A DNA stretch of 64,000 bases from Monocercomonoides exilis. Its lineage: Eukaryota > Preaxostyla > Oxymonadida > Polymastigidae. Where the stretch lies: contig LSRY02000008.1 of the NCBI GenBank assembly GCA_001643675.2, positions 498,501 through 562,500 of the forward strand. Reading direction: 5' to 3'. Both the position numbers and the translations under genes were made by a program. The notes under the pieces are model-generated. The model was not told where the DNA came from, did no database searches, and was given only the letters and a program-made list of their open reading frames with translations. Below are positions 36,360-47,796 of the stretch, in pieces. Numbering within the stretch: the stretch's first letter is position 1; each line of letters opens with the position of its first letter.

Positions 36360-38890
36360 TCTACACATCAGACACAGTTCCAAATGTTTTTCTCTCTTCA
36401 CAGAACAGCTCAACTGTGTCTCTTGCCTCGTCCCCTCCTTCCACAGCTGCCCTTCCTTCTCCTCTCCACCCATTCATCTCCTTTCTCATGTCCTCCACCA
36501 GATGTGTATCTCTTACTGCATCTTCTCCTCCCAAACTGAACAGCCTCGTTCCATATAGCAGGGTCAGAAACTTGTTCGCATCATTCGCCAATTTTCCCCT
36601 CATCGCACAGCCGTGCGAAGAAAAAATGGTTGTGGACTTTGGAAGCTGCGGTGACTTGAGTTGGTTGAAAAGATGAAACAGAGCCTCTCCAAGAAAATGA
36701 AGTAAAGCAGCGACTTCTTTTTTCTAAATCTGCTGCATCGACCGCACAAACTGCTTCTTCAGCTCTATCATCTTTCTGCCTTTTCTCCCAAACACAGAAG
36801 CATTCCCAAAGTCATCTGCTCCTCATCCTCCTCCTTCTTGCATTGACATTTGCATAGCCTGTCTGGATAGACAAACTCGCTAATAAACAAGCCGTGGCAA
36901 ACCCGTTCGCTGAAGTTGTTCTGAGGCATGTCTGCGTTGATCAGCAGAGTTCTGCTCTGATGGCAGATAAGACAAGATGTCTTCGTGACACAGAAACAGC
37001 AGCCAAACTGTAATTGCTGTGTCTTCTGCGCGGGCTCTGCAGCGCTTCTCTGCCTCATTCTGATCCAATTGCATTCTCATCTTCTTCTTTCGCATTGTTT
37101 TCCTTTGTGGACTTGGCTGAAGTGAAGGAAAACTGCAGATAAGTCGGATTGAGCTCTCCGCAGACGATGGTCAGAGTGTGTGAGAAATTGACATGCGACT
37201 TCTTATGATTGCTCTTTTGGGATGTCGATGAAAGCGTCTTTCGCTGCTTGGGAGTGAAACTCATAGCAGGGAATGTGTTTGAGTCTTCTTTTCTTTCTGC
37301 TGCCTTGTCTGTTTTAATAGGCATTTGACGTGTCAACAGATCGTGTTATATCGAAACAATCGTCATCACCGCTAACGTAACTATCATCGCTATCTTCACG
37401 GTCTTTGTCTTCGCTGTCTTCTTTTGCTTCTTCACTGTCTGTTGCACCTGCTCCGTTCACTCACTCTTTCCTCTCTTCATTTCGAATCAAATAGTTCATG
37501 TTCTTCCCTTTCCCTTTCTACCACATCTTTCTTTTTTGCTTCTTTGCCTTGCTTTTCTCTTCCTGAACGAGATTTGCATAAAGTCCAATATCGGTTGGAT
37601 TGATTGTTGGAATGATCCTTCCATGTATCTGCTTCAGTGTGTTCTTCATCAATTTCGTAAGTGAATCTCTTTTCTCCCTGTCCTTCATCTCAGTTGTTAT
37701 AAATGTTGCTTCGATTGAGCTGTTTTCTCTTGTTTTTTGCTGAGTTGAATGTGGTAGAGGTGCCATATTCAAAAACAAATCTGATCTTTTTCGGTGTCTG
37801 CCGATTTGCTCGTGTGCTTGTCATGGATATCTTTGCACTGAGAATCCTGTTTAACTCCACGTCTTCTTCTTCTTCTTCCTCCTCCTTATCATCCACTTCC
37901 TCTTCATATTCATTCCCATCAGTGTTTCATTCACTTCTTCCACTTGTCTCACTCGTGTCAGACTCAGAAGAGTCAAATGTAATGCTGCCATCTTCCATAT
38001 GTAGCAGCTCCAGCTCTCTCGAAAGCAGCTCACTCAGCACATCATACGAACTCATCGTCGTACTTGTCTTTGATTGAAATGCTCTTCCTTTCGCTTTTTC
38101 TTCCCTTTCACTCTCGCTTATCCTCTCCGCTTTTCACCTTTTTGCCTGCCACACTCCAATTCATCTGATGGAAACTCATCAAACACAGAAATAATTCTTT
38201 CCTTATCTTTCTCCTTTCTCATTTCTCCTCATCTTTTATTTCTCTTTGTTCCCAAGCTTCCTCTAACTCTTCAATGTTACAACAGTTGACTCTAAACTCC
38301 TCGCATTCTGAACAGTCACATTTGCACTTGCTCCTCCTTCGCTCTTCTTCCTCTGCTGACTCAACCTCATTGCAGTCATCATTCGCTTCCTCTTCATCTT
38401 CAGTGTCCTTCTGCGTGGGATACACAGCGGAACTTGTTTCATCACCACACGTAATAGCTTCTTCCTGTTCCTGCTAGAATAATTATTATTATTAATGTTA
38501 TTTCCGCTTCCTCCCATCTTGTTTGTCAGCCCCAGCACTTCTGATTTAAATTCTGGTGGAGCTATCCTTGATTCTGCATGTTCTTTTTATTACAGATCGT
38601 CCGCTTGAAGGCAGCAAGCGCTTTTTGCCTCCACTTCTTTTGAGTGTTCTGCCAAGTGTGGTTGTAGGCACACTCAACAATAAAACAGAAGATAAAGGAA
38701 ATGAAGAATTCTTTGTATGAATTCCTGAAATCGGGAAAGAGGAAGCTGGAAAACCAGCATTTGACGAAGCAGAAGAAGACGAAAATAAAAGACCCGAAAA
38801 TAAAATTTAAAAATAAAAATAAAAAAATACCTTGAAGGACAAACATAGAATAATTTGCTTTCACTCCATTGGAAACTGGAAACAGCAAAA
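36360..38890 (-). pseudogene. Remnants of one or more acidic/charged leftward genes
   Basis: Protein-like leftward pieces change frame repeatedly: 38888-38562 (contains AYNHTWQNTQKKWRQKALAAF), 38425-38219 (acidic, with CKCDCSECEEFRVNCC), 38057-37690 (ELLSRELELLHMEDGS, then a TGA at 37927-37929, then acidic and NRQTPKKIRFVFEYG), 37730-37518 (LTKLMKNTLKQIHGRIIP) and 37336-37055 (SHVNFSHTLTIVCGELNP). The order is collinear, which suggests one long gene degraded by stops and indels. No family is recognised. Plus-strand ORFs over the same stretch are Ser/Leu-rich mirror images. Confidence 0.35.
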
Positions 38891-39993
38891 TCCTATTCAG
38901 GATTCAGTTGGATAATAGTGAAAGAATTTCGAAGAGGAAAAGAGAAAAAGCATTCGAAATTTAATTATAGAATTTTTCATAAGTTGCAAAAAATAAGCAA
39001 AAATTGAGAATCAAACACATAATTTCAAACCTTTTTCTTCGTAGAAATCCCATTACAAATTTCATTTTTTTTGTTGATCAGGAATTTGCAGAAATGCTCA
39101 TTTGATATATCAAGATAATTCCTATATAATGTTGAAGTGTTTCATTAGGTTTATAACGATTTCTGCAAATTCCAAAGAAATGAAAATTTTTTATGTTCAT
39201 AGAGATCATTTTTAAGTTAAAAGTTTTTTGTTGATCTGTTAGAAAAAATTCATGAAGAATTTTTTTTGAGTGTGTTTGTTTTCTATATATGGCATTGCAA
39301 TATGGAAGAAATAAAAATGATTTCAAGGAGAAAATGCTTGTATATTCGAATTTGAGTTTTTTTCGAATGGATAAAATATCAGTGAAATGAAAAAAATTTG
39401 CGTTAAAAAAATAACGATCATTCATTAACCAAAATGATATAAAAAAACAAAAAATCCTTCATGATGTTAATCATTAAAAAAATTGAAAACAGTCAGAAAT
39501 TTTCTAATCAGATTCATCAACTTTCAATTAAACAAAGTTTTATTACATAATCATAAAACATTCACCAAATATCGACAAAATGTCAACAATTTTGAACAAT
39601 AAAAGATATAAGAAAAAACTGTACTATAACAACAAATTCGTGGTATCAAAGACAATTCCAAACAAAAAAGAAAACTCATACAAAAAGTTCAAAAACTCAC
39701 ATGTCTATTTTCCCTCTGTTTTCCATCCACTCTACACTTTCTGATATTTCTCTCACTTTGACTCAAAAAGATCAAATCCAACAAAGAAAAAAGACAGACA
39801 CAATGATTAAACATCACTTCACACTCTCAACAACTCTCCCTTCCAAAAACCTCACCCAAAGATCAATGAATTCCCTCACAACTCTTTCTATTAATGAATC
39901 TCGAAATATACAAATATAATAGGGACAATAACCAATTTAATAATAGGGACATTATAGGGACAAAAAGCACAAGAAAACAATCGGATTCTAACT
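38891..39993. other. AT-rich spacer
   Basis: No gene. A short TTTGTTGATC...AATTTGCAGAAATG motif near 39071 recurs inverted near 44955-44985, hinting at another old dispersed repeat. Confidence 0.55.
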
Positions 39994-40118
39994 GTTGTGT
40001 ACCTGGGAGGCTGTTCGTCGTATCCAGGTCCGGATATTGCAGCCCGAATGCTGCAATATCTCATACGAACAGTCATGTCCAGCACCCTTCCGATAGAGTG
40101 CCAGCTAAGCATACACAA
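39994..40118. other. Compact structured element, possible RNA or mobile-element end
   Basis: A 125-bp GC-richer island in AT-rich DNA with nested complementarity. The outer arm GTTGTGTA pairs with TACACAA. Inside, CTGTTCGT (40011-40018) pairs with ACGAACAG (40065-40072), enclosing an 11-bp perfect hairpin GATATTGCAGC/GCTGCAATATC with a 6-nt loop (40033-40060). A third stem forms between GCAC near 40082 and GTGC near 40098. Together this gives a multi-arm fold. It begins a few bases after the stop of the leftward ORF at 40130. Strand and function are unknown; I do not recognise a tRNA, ribozyme or snRNA core. Confidence 0.6.
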
Positions 40119-40129
40119 TAACTAGTTTC

Positions 40130-41329
40130 TTAATGTGGGACACAATTAATACAAATTTGAGATTCATTTAATAAAGAAGAGTCAAGAAGAAGATCATATC
40201 TCCTTGAAAGAAAATCTTGAGAAGATTGAGAAAGAAGAGAAGAGTTAAATGATGTGATATCAGAGTGAAATGACTTCCTTGTTCGTTGAACTTTTTCTTT
40301 CATTGTCGAAGATTCGAGGGCAACCAGAGAGCGTTGAGGAAGATATCCAACAGCTGAAGCAGAGACAAATGAGCCTTTGCACTCAAAATACAAGTAGTCC
40401 TTCATGTGAGGGACTGACAGCGATGGCCATGAGATTTGTTGAGATGGTACATATTCTTCAAAGTACCTCTCTTGCTCAAAGTTATTGACAGATGTTGAAG
40501 ATGGCGAAGAGTTTGATGACGTTGTTGAGAAAATGTTTGATTGTGAAGTTGAAAAAGCTGATGTCGAAACATTCATATTGTTTTCGAAGAAGTTGATCAA
40601 GTCATGAAGTGTGGTGATGTGTTTTGTCGAAAGATTGTTGTCGATTGCATTAACTAACGAACCAAATTCACTATCACAGATATTCTTTCCATGGTGCTCA
40701 GCGAAGAAGTTGAGTTGAGTATTTTTCTTTTTAAGAAGTTTTGATTGCTTGGAGAGGATGAAGTGAAGAAGGAAGATATTTCGGTTGTGTGGACCCGAAT
40801 CGCAGAAGAACATAAAAGTGTGAGTGTCTGTGAAGAAGCGTCTTTTGATCATAGATTCCAGACACTCAATAACAAATCTGTGATCATTTGAAAGGAAGTC
40901 GGAGAAGAAGTTGAAAGTTTTTTTTATTTGTTGATTATTAATTTTTTGAAGTGAGATGATTGTGAATTGGGAGACTTGTTGATAGTTAAAGAACTCTTGT
41001 TGAAGTTGGTTCTTTCGGATTGGCAGTTTCCACTTCTCTTTGAGGTCAAAAACGAAGACTTCTTCTCTCTCTTTCAAATTATCAACAGTTGATTGATAAT
41101 GTATATGTTGCATTTCTGCAACGAGACGATGTTGTCGAAGAAGTTTTGGAGTGTGGAACTCTGCTTCAGACAGTCCATTTTTGTTTTGGGATGACTTTTA
41201 TTTGTTTTCCAAATAATCCAACTTTTCACACATTCCACAAAGGTCAGTTCGTCTTTTTGCTTTGGAGAAGTTGGTGGTGAGTTTGTAGATGTGGAGCAAT
41301 GAAACTTTGATATTTGTTTCTTCGGAAAA
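40130..41329 (-). pseudogene. Mobile-element-like protein with CDSGPH and HHGKNICD motifs
   Basis: The intact part is 41113-40130 (327 aa, TAA stop). It contains FMFFCDSGPHNRN near 40800 and FFAEHHGKNICDSEFG near 40685. This pairing of an Asp-Gly-Pro-His motif with a later H-G-K-x-x-C-D motif is, as I recall, shared by uncharacterised transposon-derived proteins in many eukaryotes; I infer an RNase H-like (DDE-type) core. A Ser/Thr-rich stretch and a basic region follow. The same frame extends upstream through a TAA (41198-41200) with a zinc-knuckle-like CGMC, up to the TAG at 41330 that ends the USP-like frame. So the true 5' end is uncertain and the gene may be inactivated. The structured element at 39994-40118 lies directly behind it. 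Confidence 0.45.
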
Positions 41330-43711
41330 CTATTTCCATAATTTCGTCTTGGGCTTGAAGATTAATCTCTTTTCATTGGGAGAAAAGATGCCCGTTTTCT
41401 TTCGTTTTTCTTTCAGTGCTTCCAATCCATAACTTGTTGAAATTGACGAAGAAAGTGGAGGAATGGAAGTTGAACGATGAGGTGGAGTGATGAATGGAGA
41501 CGATGTTGTTGTTGTTGTTGTTGTTGATGTGTTATTTAAAGTGTTGTTATTTGATGTTTCTGAAGAAGAGGAGGAACCACCAAATTGAAAAGAAGACAGT
41601 GTTGGCTTTGTTTTTTCTTTGATATAGAATGAAAGTGAAGGTGTGTAACCCTGGGAGAAAAGATCTTTCCATGATGAATTCCAATTATCTTTATCAAATT
41701 CCGAAACACTTTCATCATTGCAAATATTCCACAATACATCACTTCTTGTCTTCCTTTTCACAACTGCGATGTGATGTCCGTTTTGTTGATCCAAACGTTT
41801 GAATAGTATTTGTCCAGAAAGTTGATAAATGATCGTTTCCTGATTATCTTTTTGAAAAAGTTGAATGTTTTCTGTTGATAACCCTTTGCAGAAAGTGCGC
41901 TGGTTAACACGATCAGTTACAATCAGAAGCGTTATCGAAGATGCAGAACAAGCAGAATCAGTGCATTCATGACAGAGGGCCAGCACATCTGGAAATGCAG
42001 CCATTTCCTCCCATCTCGCAGAACAACATTTATCCTTGCGTGCATCACAATAAACACTATTCTTTCCATTTAAAACTTCAGTCGCAAAAAGAGATGATAG
42101 ACAGTTGTGAGGAGAAGAAGAATTGATAACGATATTGTTTCACATTTCATCGAAACGGTTTGATATTTTTTTGCATTTTTGGCATTTGAGATGAGTGATT
42201 AAAACAGGATTGAAGGTGTCCTTATTTATCAACTCATCTTTAAGAAGAAGTTGGTGAAGGTTGTCAAATGCCTCATCCACGTTTTGCTGCTGTCTGCTTC
42301 CATATCCACAAAAGTCTTCCCATTTGTTGATAAGAGATGGAACCCACGAACGCACTGTCGTTCCATCTTTAGCCAATTGTTGACAAACCAGAACAACACT
42401 CAAAGATGCGTTCTTTATTGCTGTTTGTTTTTTGTAAAAAGATGGCTTTTGTGTGATGATAGAAGACATGCATTGAAGAAGAGATGCAAGATAGAATGTG
42501 TTTCCAAAATTGATTAATCCTTTTATTGATGTTGATGAAGAAGAATGTGATGATATAATTTTTGAAGAGGTTGATGAAGAAGGAGAAGAATTTGAATGAG
42601 GAAAATCTGTTTGATTGTTATTCATCGTGATCTATGCAGTATTATCATGATGTGAAATAACATTCTCATCGGATGGTGTGTTATGTTGAGAAGAATAAGT
42701 GTTGTTCTCTTTTGAAAATGATGAAAAAAGATTCTGAAATGCTTGTGGTGGAATTAGAGCCGGTGAAGTGGCATATTCATTTAATTGATCACTAACACAC
42801 ACATCATCGTTGAAAAAGGAAGTTGAAGATTCTTCAATAGAAAAAGAATTTATATTTTCTTTTTCTTTCTTTTTGAAAGATGTGGAGGATGAGGAGGATG
42901 AAAAAGAAGAGGAAGAAGAGGAAGAAGAGGAAGAAGAGGAAGAAGAGGGAAAAGAAGAAGAAGAAGCAGAAATAGATGAAAAAGGAGAAGAAGAGGGAAA
43001 TGAGGAGGAGGAAGAAGAAGACGATGATATTAAAATTGGAGAAGAAGAAGAAGAAAGAGAAGAGGAGGAAGAAGAATCCAAAGAAGAAGAATTAAAAGAA
43101 GAAGAAGAAGAAGAATTTTGTGTGTGGCTGAAAGTGAAGTAATGATGAAGGAAATGAAAATGATGAGAATAAGAATAGAAAGTGAATTCTGACAGGAAAA
43201 GAGAGAGAGAAAGTGAGAAAGGGAAGGAAGAAGAGAAAGAGAGAAGGGGAAAGAAGAAAAAGAAGAAGAAGAGGAAGAAGAGGAGGAAGTGGATGACGAT
43301 TGCTTTGTTTTGAAGAATTTGTGAATTGAAATGGGTGAAGGAGACGAATGACGTTTTTGATATGATTTATTTGTTTTTCTTTTTGTTGAACCCCTTTCTC
43401 TCCTAATTGGAGTACTGATTGGAGCATCAACAGCTTGAGATGGAGAAGAATTTGTTGAAGAAGAATTTTTTTCTGAAATGGAATTTGAATTTCCATTTTG
43501 TTGAGTTGGTGTTGAAGATGAAGAAGATTGTTTTTTATATGAAGAAGAATTTTCTGGGATAATTTCTTCACACAAGCTGCTTCATCAATAAATCTTGCGT
43601 AATCTGGCTCAGTTCGCTGCTTTTTCTTTGCTGACTGAAGCGAAGTGGAGGCTTCAGTTGAATGGGCTAACATCCAGTTGTTGCCCTTTTCCCAATCCTG
43701 TTCATTTAAGC

Positions 43712-43761
43712 CTAAAATAAACAGAGAAAATTATGCAAAAAAAATTAAAATTAAAACAAAC
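43712..43761 (-). other. Intron 2 of the USP-like gene (50 nt)
   Basis: Donor GTTTGT, acceptor TTTTAG, phase 1; joins SCKSG to LNEQDW. Confidence 0.7.
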
Positions 43762-43992
43762 CACTTTTGCAAGACGGAAGATGAGGTTTTTGAGGCGGAA
43801 TGATTAATCCTTGGTTCTTTTTGAGTGTTTGCTTCGCGTTAATAAATTTGCCTTCTGTCACATCATATCCATAGTCGTGTAGATCGGACAATGATGTGTT
43901 TCGAGACAACGCCTGCAGCATTGTTGTCTGAGTGTGAAATGGAGCGTTGTTGCACACCACAGACAGGTCTTCCAGCAGCTTTATGTGATATT

Positions 43993-44093
43993 CTGTTTCA
44001 AAAATAATAATAATAAACAAATCAAAAAAATAAAAAATTACAGAGAGATTAAATAATATTTTTTACACAGTACAATATAATATAAAACAAAAC
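43993..44093 (-). other. Intron 1 of the USP-like gene (101 nt)
   Basis: Donor GTTTTG, acceptor GAAACAG, phase 1; joins LLKSLN to EYHIKLL. Without it exon 1 (32 codons from the ATG at 44190) has no continuation. Confidence 0.65.
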
Positions 44094-44190
44094 CATTCAA
44101 AGACTTCAGTAAATCGTTAATAACAGAAGATGATTGCCTATAGTTGTAAAAGAGATATACGAGCAATGAATCAATATCTTCTCCACTCAT

Positions 44191-45313
44191 TCGAGCATTT
44201 CATTCCAAATAACTTTGCATCGAGAATTAAGAGTTGATTGAGGTTTTGAAAAAGACATTTTTATTTTGAAAGTGTTTTTATAATGGTTTGATGATATTAG
44301 AGATTCATAAGCAGTTGTTTGATTTAATAATACTTATTTTTTTATTCTTTAATAATGTTAGGGTTTTGAATTGACCCCAAAAAAAATTGACAAATCGAAT
44401 AATAAAAGATCTTCCAAAAATAAATAATTCATATTTATTACTATCCTTCGGAAAATTTCCGAAAGTTCAAAACTGACATGAATTTTATCTCCTTTTCCAT
44501 ATCATCAGAAAAAAATATAACATCAAACAACAAAATAATTATCATTTTGAAAAATGATAATAAATATTTAGTAACAAAAAATGAGCATCTCTATCACAAT
44601 AAAAGTTTTATATAAAATAAATATTTTATTTGAGAATATAAAATGTCACAACAAATGAATAAATTGGAATTTTAAAACAATTTTATTTAAGAATAGTTAT
44701 TAATTTTAACAAAAAGTTCATTTTTCAATTGCGAAAAATAATAAAGAACAAAAATATATTTCATCGATAGAAATTTAAAAATGAAAAATTTTTTTTCATA
44801 AAAATGTTTCAAAAATATTCTTTCTGAAAATCGTTCAATTTGATCTTTTCGATCAATAAAAGATTTAAATTACTTAGAAATTTACAGAAATCGTTTCAAT
44901 GCTTATTAATCACTTCTTTATAACATTTGTACCATTCACAGTCAAAAAATTATCATTTCTGCAAATTGCAGATCAACAAAAAATTCGAAATTTGAAATGG
45001 GTTTATAGCATGAAATATAATATTTGATTATCTTAAAGAAAACTTCGCTTATTGAGGAAATCGGTTTATGCATAATTCAATTCTTAATTTAATTTTTCTT
45101 TTTCTGTTAGATTCAACAAAAAATACGCCCAATTCACTTCTCTTCCATTTGACACAAATAATGTTGTTCTCTCTTTTCGCCTCTTCTCGTAAGAAGCAAC
45201 AGAAGAAAATATTTTCTCAATTTGTTCGAAAATAAACATATTTCGTCTGTTTTTTCATCTATTCCACTTCCTTCCTCCTCTCCCTCCCATGATGTTTACA
45301 TACAATTATCTTC
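44191..45313. other. AT-rich spacer
   Basis: Over 1.1 kb of very AT-rich DNA between the divergent USP-like and ABC-like remnants. No ORF of substance; the first transmembrane half expected in front of the ABC domain is not here. Confidence 0.6.
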
Positions 45314-47763
45314 GATCATTTTGGCTGTGGCAAATCAGTACTGCCTGTGTTGATTCTGGGATAGACTATCTGTTTGGAAGGGAAAGGTTATTTGAAGGGG
45401 ACGGTGGCTTATGTGCCTCATGTGAGTAAGTTAAGATGAATAAAAATGAAAATAAATGATTTATTATTATTATTTTAATAACTTTATCTCTTATAAACAT
45501 TATATTTATCATTTCTTTTTCTGATTATATTTAAGTTTTTTATTCTCCTTCTAATATACATCACAAATCTGTTCGTTCATCATTTCAATCACAGATTCCC
45601 TTCATCTTCAAAGATACCATCAAATCCAACATCCTCTTCCACACTTCCTTCGACCCCGTCCGCTACACTCGTGTCATTCAAGCCTGCTGTCTGGAACAAA
45701 ACTTGGCCATTCTTCCTGGCGGATACGAAGCAGAAGTGGGCAAAAGAGGATACAACCTGTTGGGTAGGTAGCGAATGAGGATAGCTCTGGCGAGGGCAGT
45801 CTATTCATCGGCTGAGATGTTTGTGTTTGATGACATTTTGGCAAGAGTTTAACGAGCAATGTTAAGTTGACGCTGTTTATCAAATGCATCAACCAGATGC
45901 TGAAGGGGAAGACTGTCTTGTTAGCGACACATCACACGAAATATCTGCCTCACTTTGACACGGCCATCGCGATGGAAGAGGACGGGAGGATCAGAAAGAT
46001 AGGCGTGGCGGAGGAGTTTAAGGGGACTGTGAAGGAGATGGTGGTGATGGTGAAGGAAAAGAAGGAAGGAAGGAAAGGAGGAGGAGAAGAGGAAGAAGAG
46101 GAAGAAGTGAAAAGAAAGAGAAATATTGGGAGATAATTTCGAAAACAATTGTGAGAAGAAGATTAAAGATGCAAATGACATTCCTTCTCCATCATCATCA
46201 TCTTCTTCTTCTTCTCCATTCAACTTGACTCACTCAAACACTTCACCGTCTCCACCCATTTCACCCATTTCACATTCACATTCACTATTATCTTCTTCTT
46301 CTTCTTCAATCATTCAAACTCCTATTTCTCTTTCTCCTTCTCCATCCTCTTCTTCCTCTTCCTCTTCCTCTTCCTCTTCCTCTTCCTCTTCCTCATCCTC
46401 TTCCTCATCCTCTTCCTCCTCTCCTTCTCCTTCTCCCACTGAACTGTGGTGTTTGAAGGAGTCCATCGACATTGAGGCTGATTCTGTATCTCTCTCCTCT
46501 GTTTTGTGGTATTTCAAGCATGCATCGTTTTTCCTGCTGTTCTTGGCGCTGCTGGCGATTGTGCTGAGCAACGTTGCTCAGAATGGGCAGTGCGCTGTTC
46601 TCAACATGTGGACTGTGAAAGATGCACAGATGGAGCAGATGAATAGGACACTCAATGGACTTGGAGGAGAAAAGAGATGGGAGGAGGAGAAGGAAAGAGA
46701 AGGGAATTTAAACGAAACATTGAATGAATCTTAATTGAATGATTCAATGATATCGTTATCATCATCTAAAGAAATTAGATCCAAAAATGGAGATAATTCC
46801 AAAGCAAGAGCATCCAAACATTCACCTCAGAAAAACGCCTTCAAACGCAAAAAGCAGAAGCAGAAGAAGCAAATGTTTCTGTTCTCATTTCTGAGCCGTT
46901 TCAATCTTTCTTCAGGATTCTTGTTCTTCCTCTACATCTCCACGAGTCTCTTCTCGTCGCTCGGTGAGATTCTTGTGAATTTGATCACCACCATCTTCCG
47001 AATTCAGTCTGCCCATGCCATCAAAACAGACATGTACGCAAAGCTCTTCCACGCACCGATGCGCTTCTTCGACACCACATCCTCCAGAATGTTGAACAAA
47101 AAACTGAATGGAGTGAACCCCATCAGCTACAGTGTACTCCATTCCTTCACTGCTACTGCCTCCTCCCTCGCGAAGCTGTTCTCGGCACTGGTGGCAATCC
47201 ACTCAGCGATGCCGGCGCTTCTGCTGCCTGTTGTGCTGGCAACGAGTGCAATGGTGCTGATCAGCCATTCCACATCACTCGCAAAGCGCCGCATTTACCG
47301 ATCGTTGGTTGCTGCCCGAAGCGGATCAGGGAGCTTTTTCAAGCAGTGTGTGGAAGGGGCGGCGACGATCAGGGCGTTTGGTGTGCAGGAGGCAATGGAG
47401 GAGAGGCAGAGGGAGCTGTGCGGAAGTCAGTACGATGCACAATTCAATTCTAAAAGTGTGCATGCGCTGGTTGCAAACATCACCAGCTGATGTTTTGATG
47501 TGCTTGTGCTGTTGACTTATCTGACAACGATTGTCTTGAAAGCTGCGGGGCGAAACACGTATTTTCTTCCGATGGCGCTGCAGATATCGCATTCTGCTGT
47601 TTCGGCAGGGAGGAACTTGTACAGCCAGCTTTTTTCATTGGACTATGTTGTAGGGAAGATCGGGCGGATCAGAAAATTATGTGTTGTGGAGCTAGAGGGA
47701 AAGTGGACAATAAATGTCTCTGAGGATACTGATGAAAAAAGCAAGATGATTAAATGCAGCTAA
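45314..47763 (+). pseudogene. Degraded ABCC-type (MRP-like) transporter: first nucleotide-binding domain and second membrane domain
   Basis: ABCC proteins export conjugates across membranes using two ATP-binding domains. The remnant starts at Walker A (FGCGKS, 45320) and runs through GTVAYVPH, a likely intron (45422-45594, GTGAGT...CACAG), then DTIKSNILF and the signature region NLLGR followed by TAG (45769-45771) where the family has an invariant Gln. ARAVYSSAEMFVFDD (Walker B) is followed by a frameshift, then KGKTVLLATHH (H-loop) in the next frame. An acidic and Ser-rich linker leads, after another frame change, to the second membrane domain: helices near 46530 and 46910-47240, FHAPMRFFDTTSSRMLN, EGAATIRAFG. 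A TGA at 47488 sits where ABCC proteins have Trp. Stops also occur at 45362 and 46732. The first membrane domain and second ATPase domain are missing. Clearly a pseudogene. Confidence 0.85.
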
Positions 47764-47796
47764 TCGAAAGAAGAGAATTCTGCGCATGGAAATGGA

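Larger units (their letters stand above)
41330..44190 (-). pseudogene. Ubiquitin-specific-protease-like gene, catalytic Cys absent, several disablements
   Basis: USPs remove ubiquitin with a Cys-His pair. Exon 1 (44190-44094) starts MSGEDIDSLL; exon 2 is 43992-43762 and exon 3 starts at 43711, both junctions phase-consistent. Exon 3 reaches DEAAC near 43585, where an extra TG shifts the frame by two. A Ser-rich linker follows in a second and then a third frame. The USP domain starts near 42520 with LINFGNTFYLASLLQC: family members have Cys where this has Phe (TTC). A QQ-box-like QQQNVDEAFDNL lies near 42270, CQKCKK near 42160 and a His-box-like NGHHIAVVK near 41770. In-frame stops interrupt at 42632 (TAG) and 42140 (TGA); the frame ends at TAG 41330. 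A 30-nt GTTATT...ATAG segment over the first stop could be an intron. Probably inactive as a protease. Confidence 0.65.

Noticed and set aside
27762-47490. Genetic code change (TGA as Trp, or TAA/TAG as Gln)
   Set aside because: The 4,624-codon dynein gene and the transposase contain many Gln and Trp codons and no internal TAA, TAG or TGA. Homologous genes A, B and C end at TGA at the same place; dynein and gene D end at TAA where expected.
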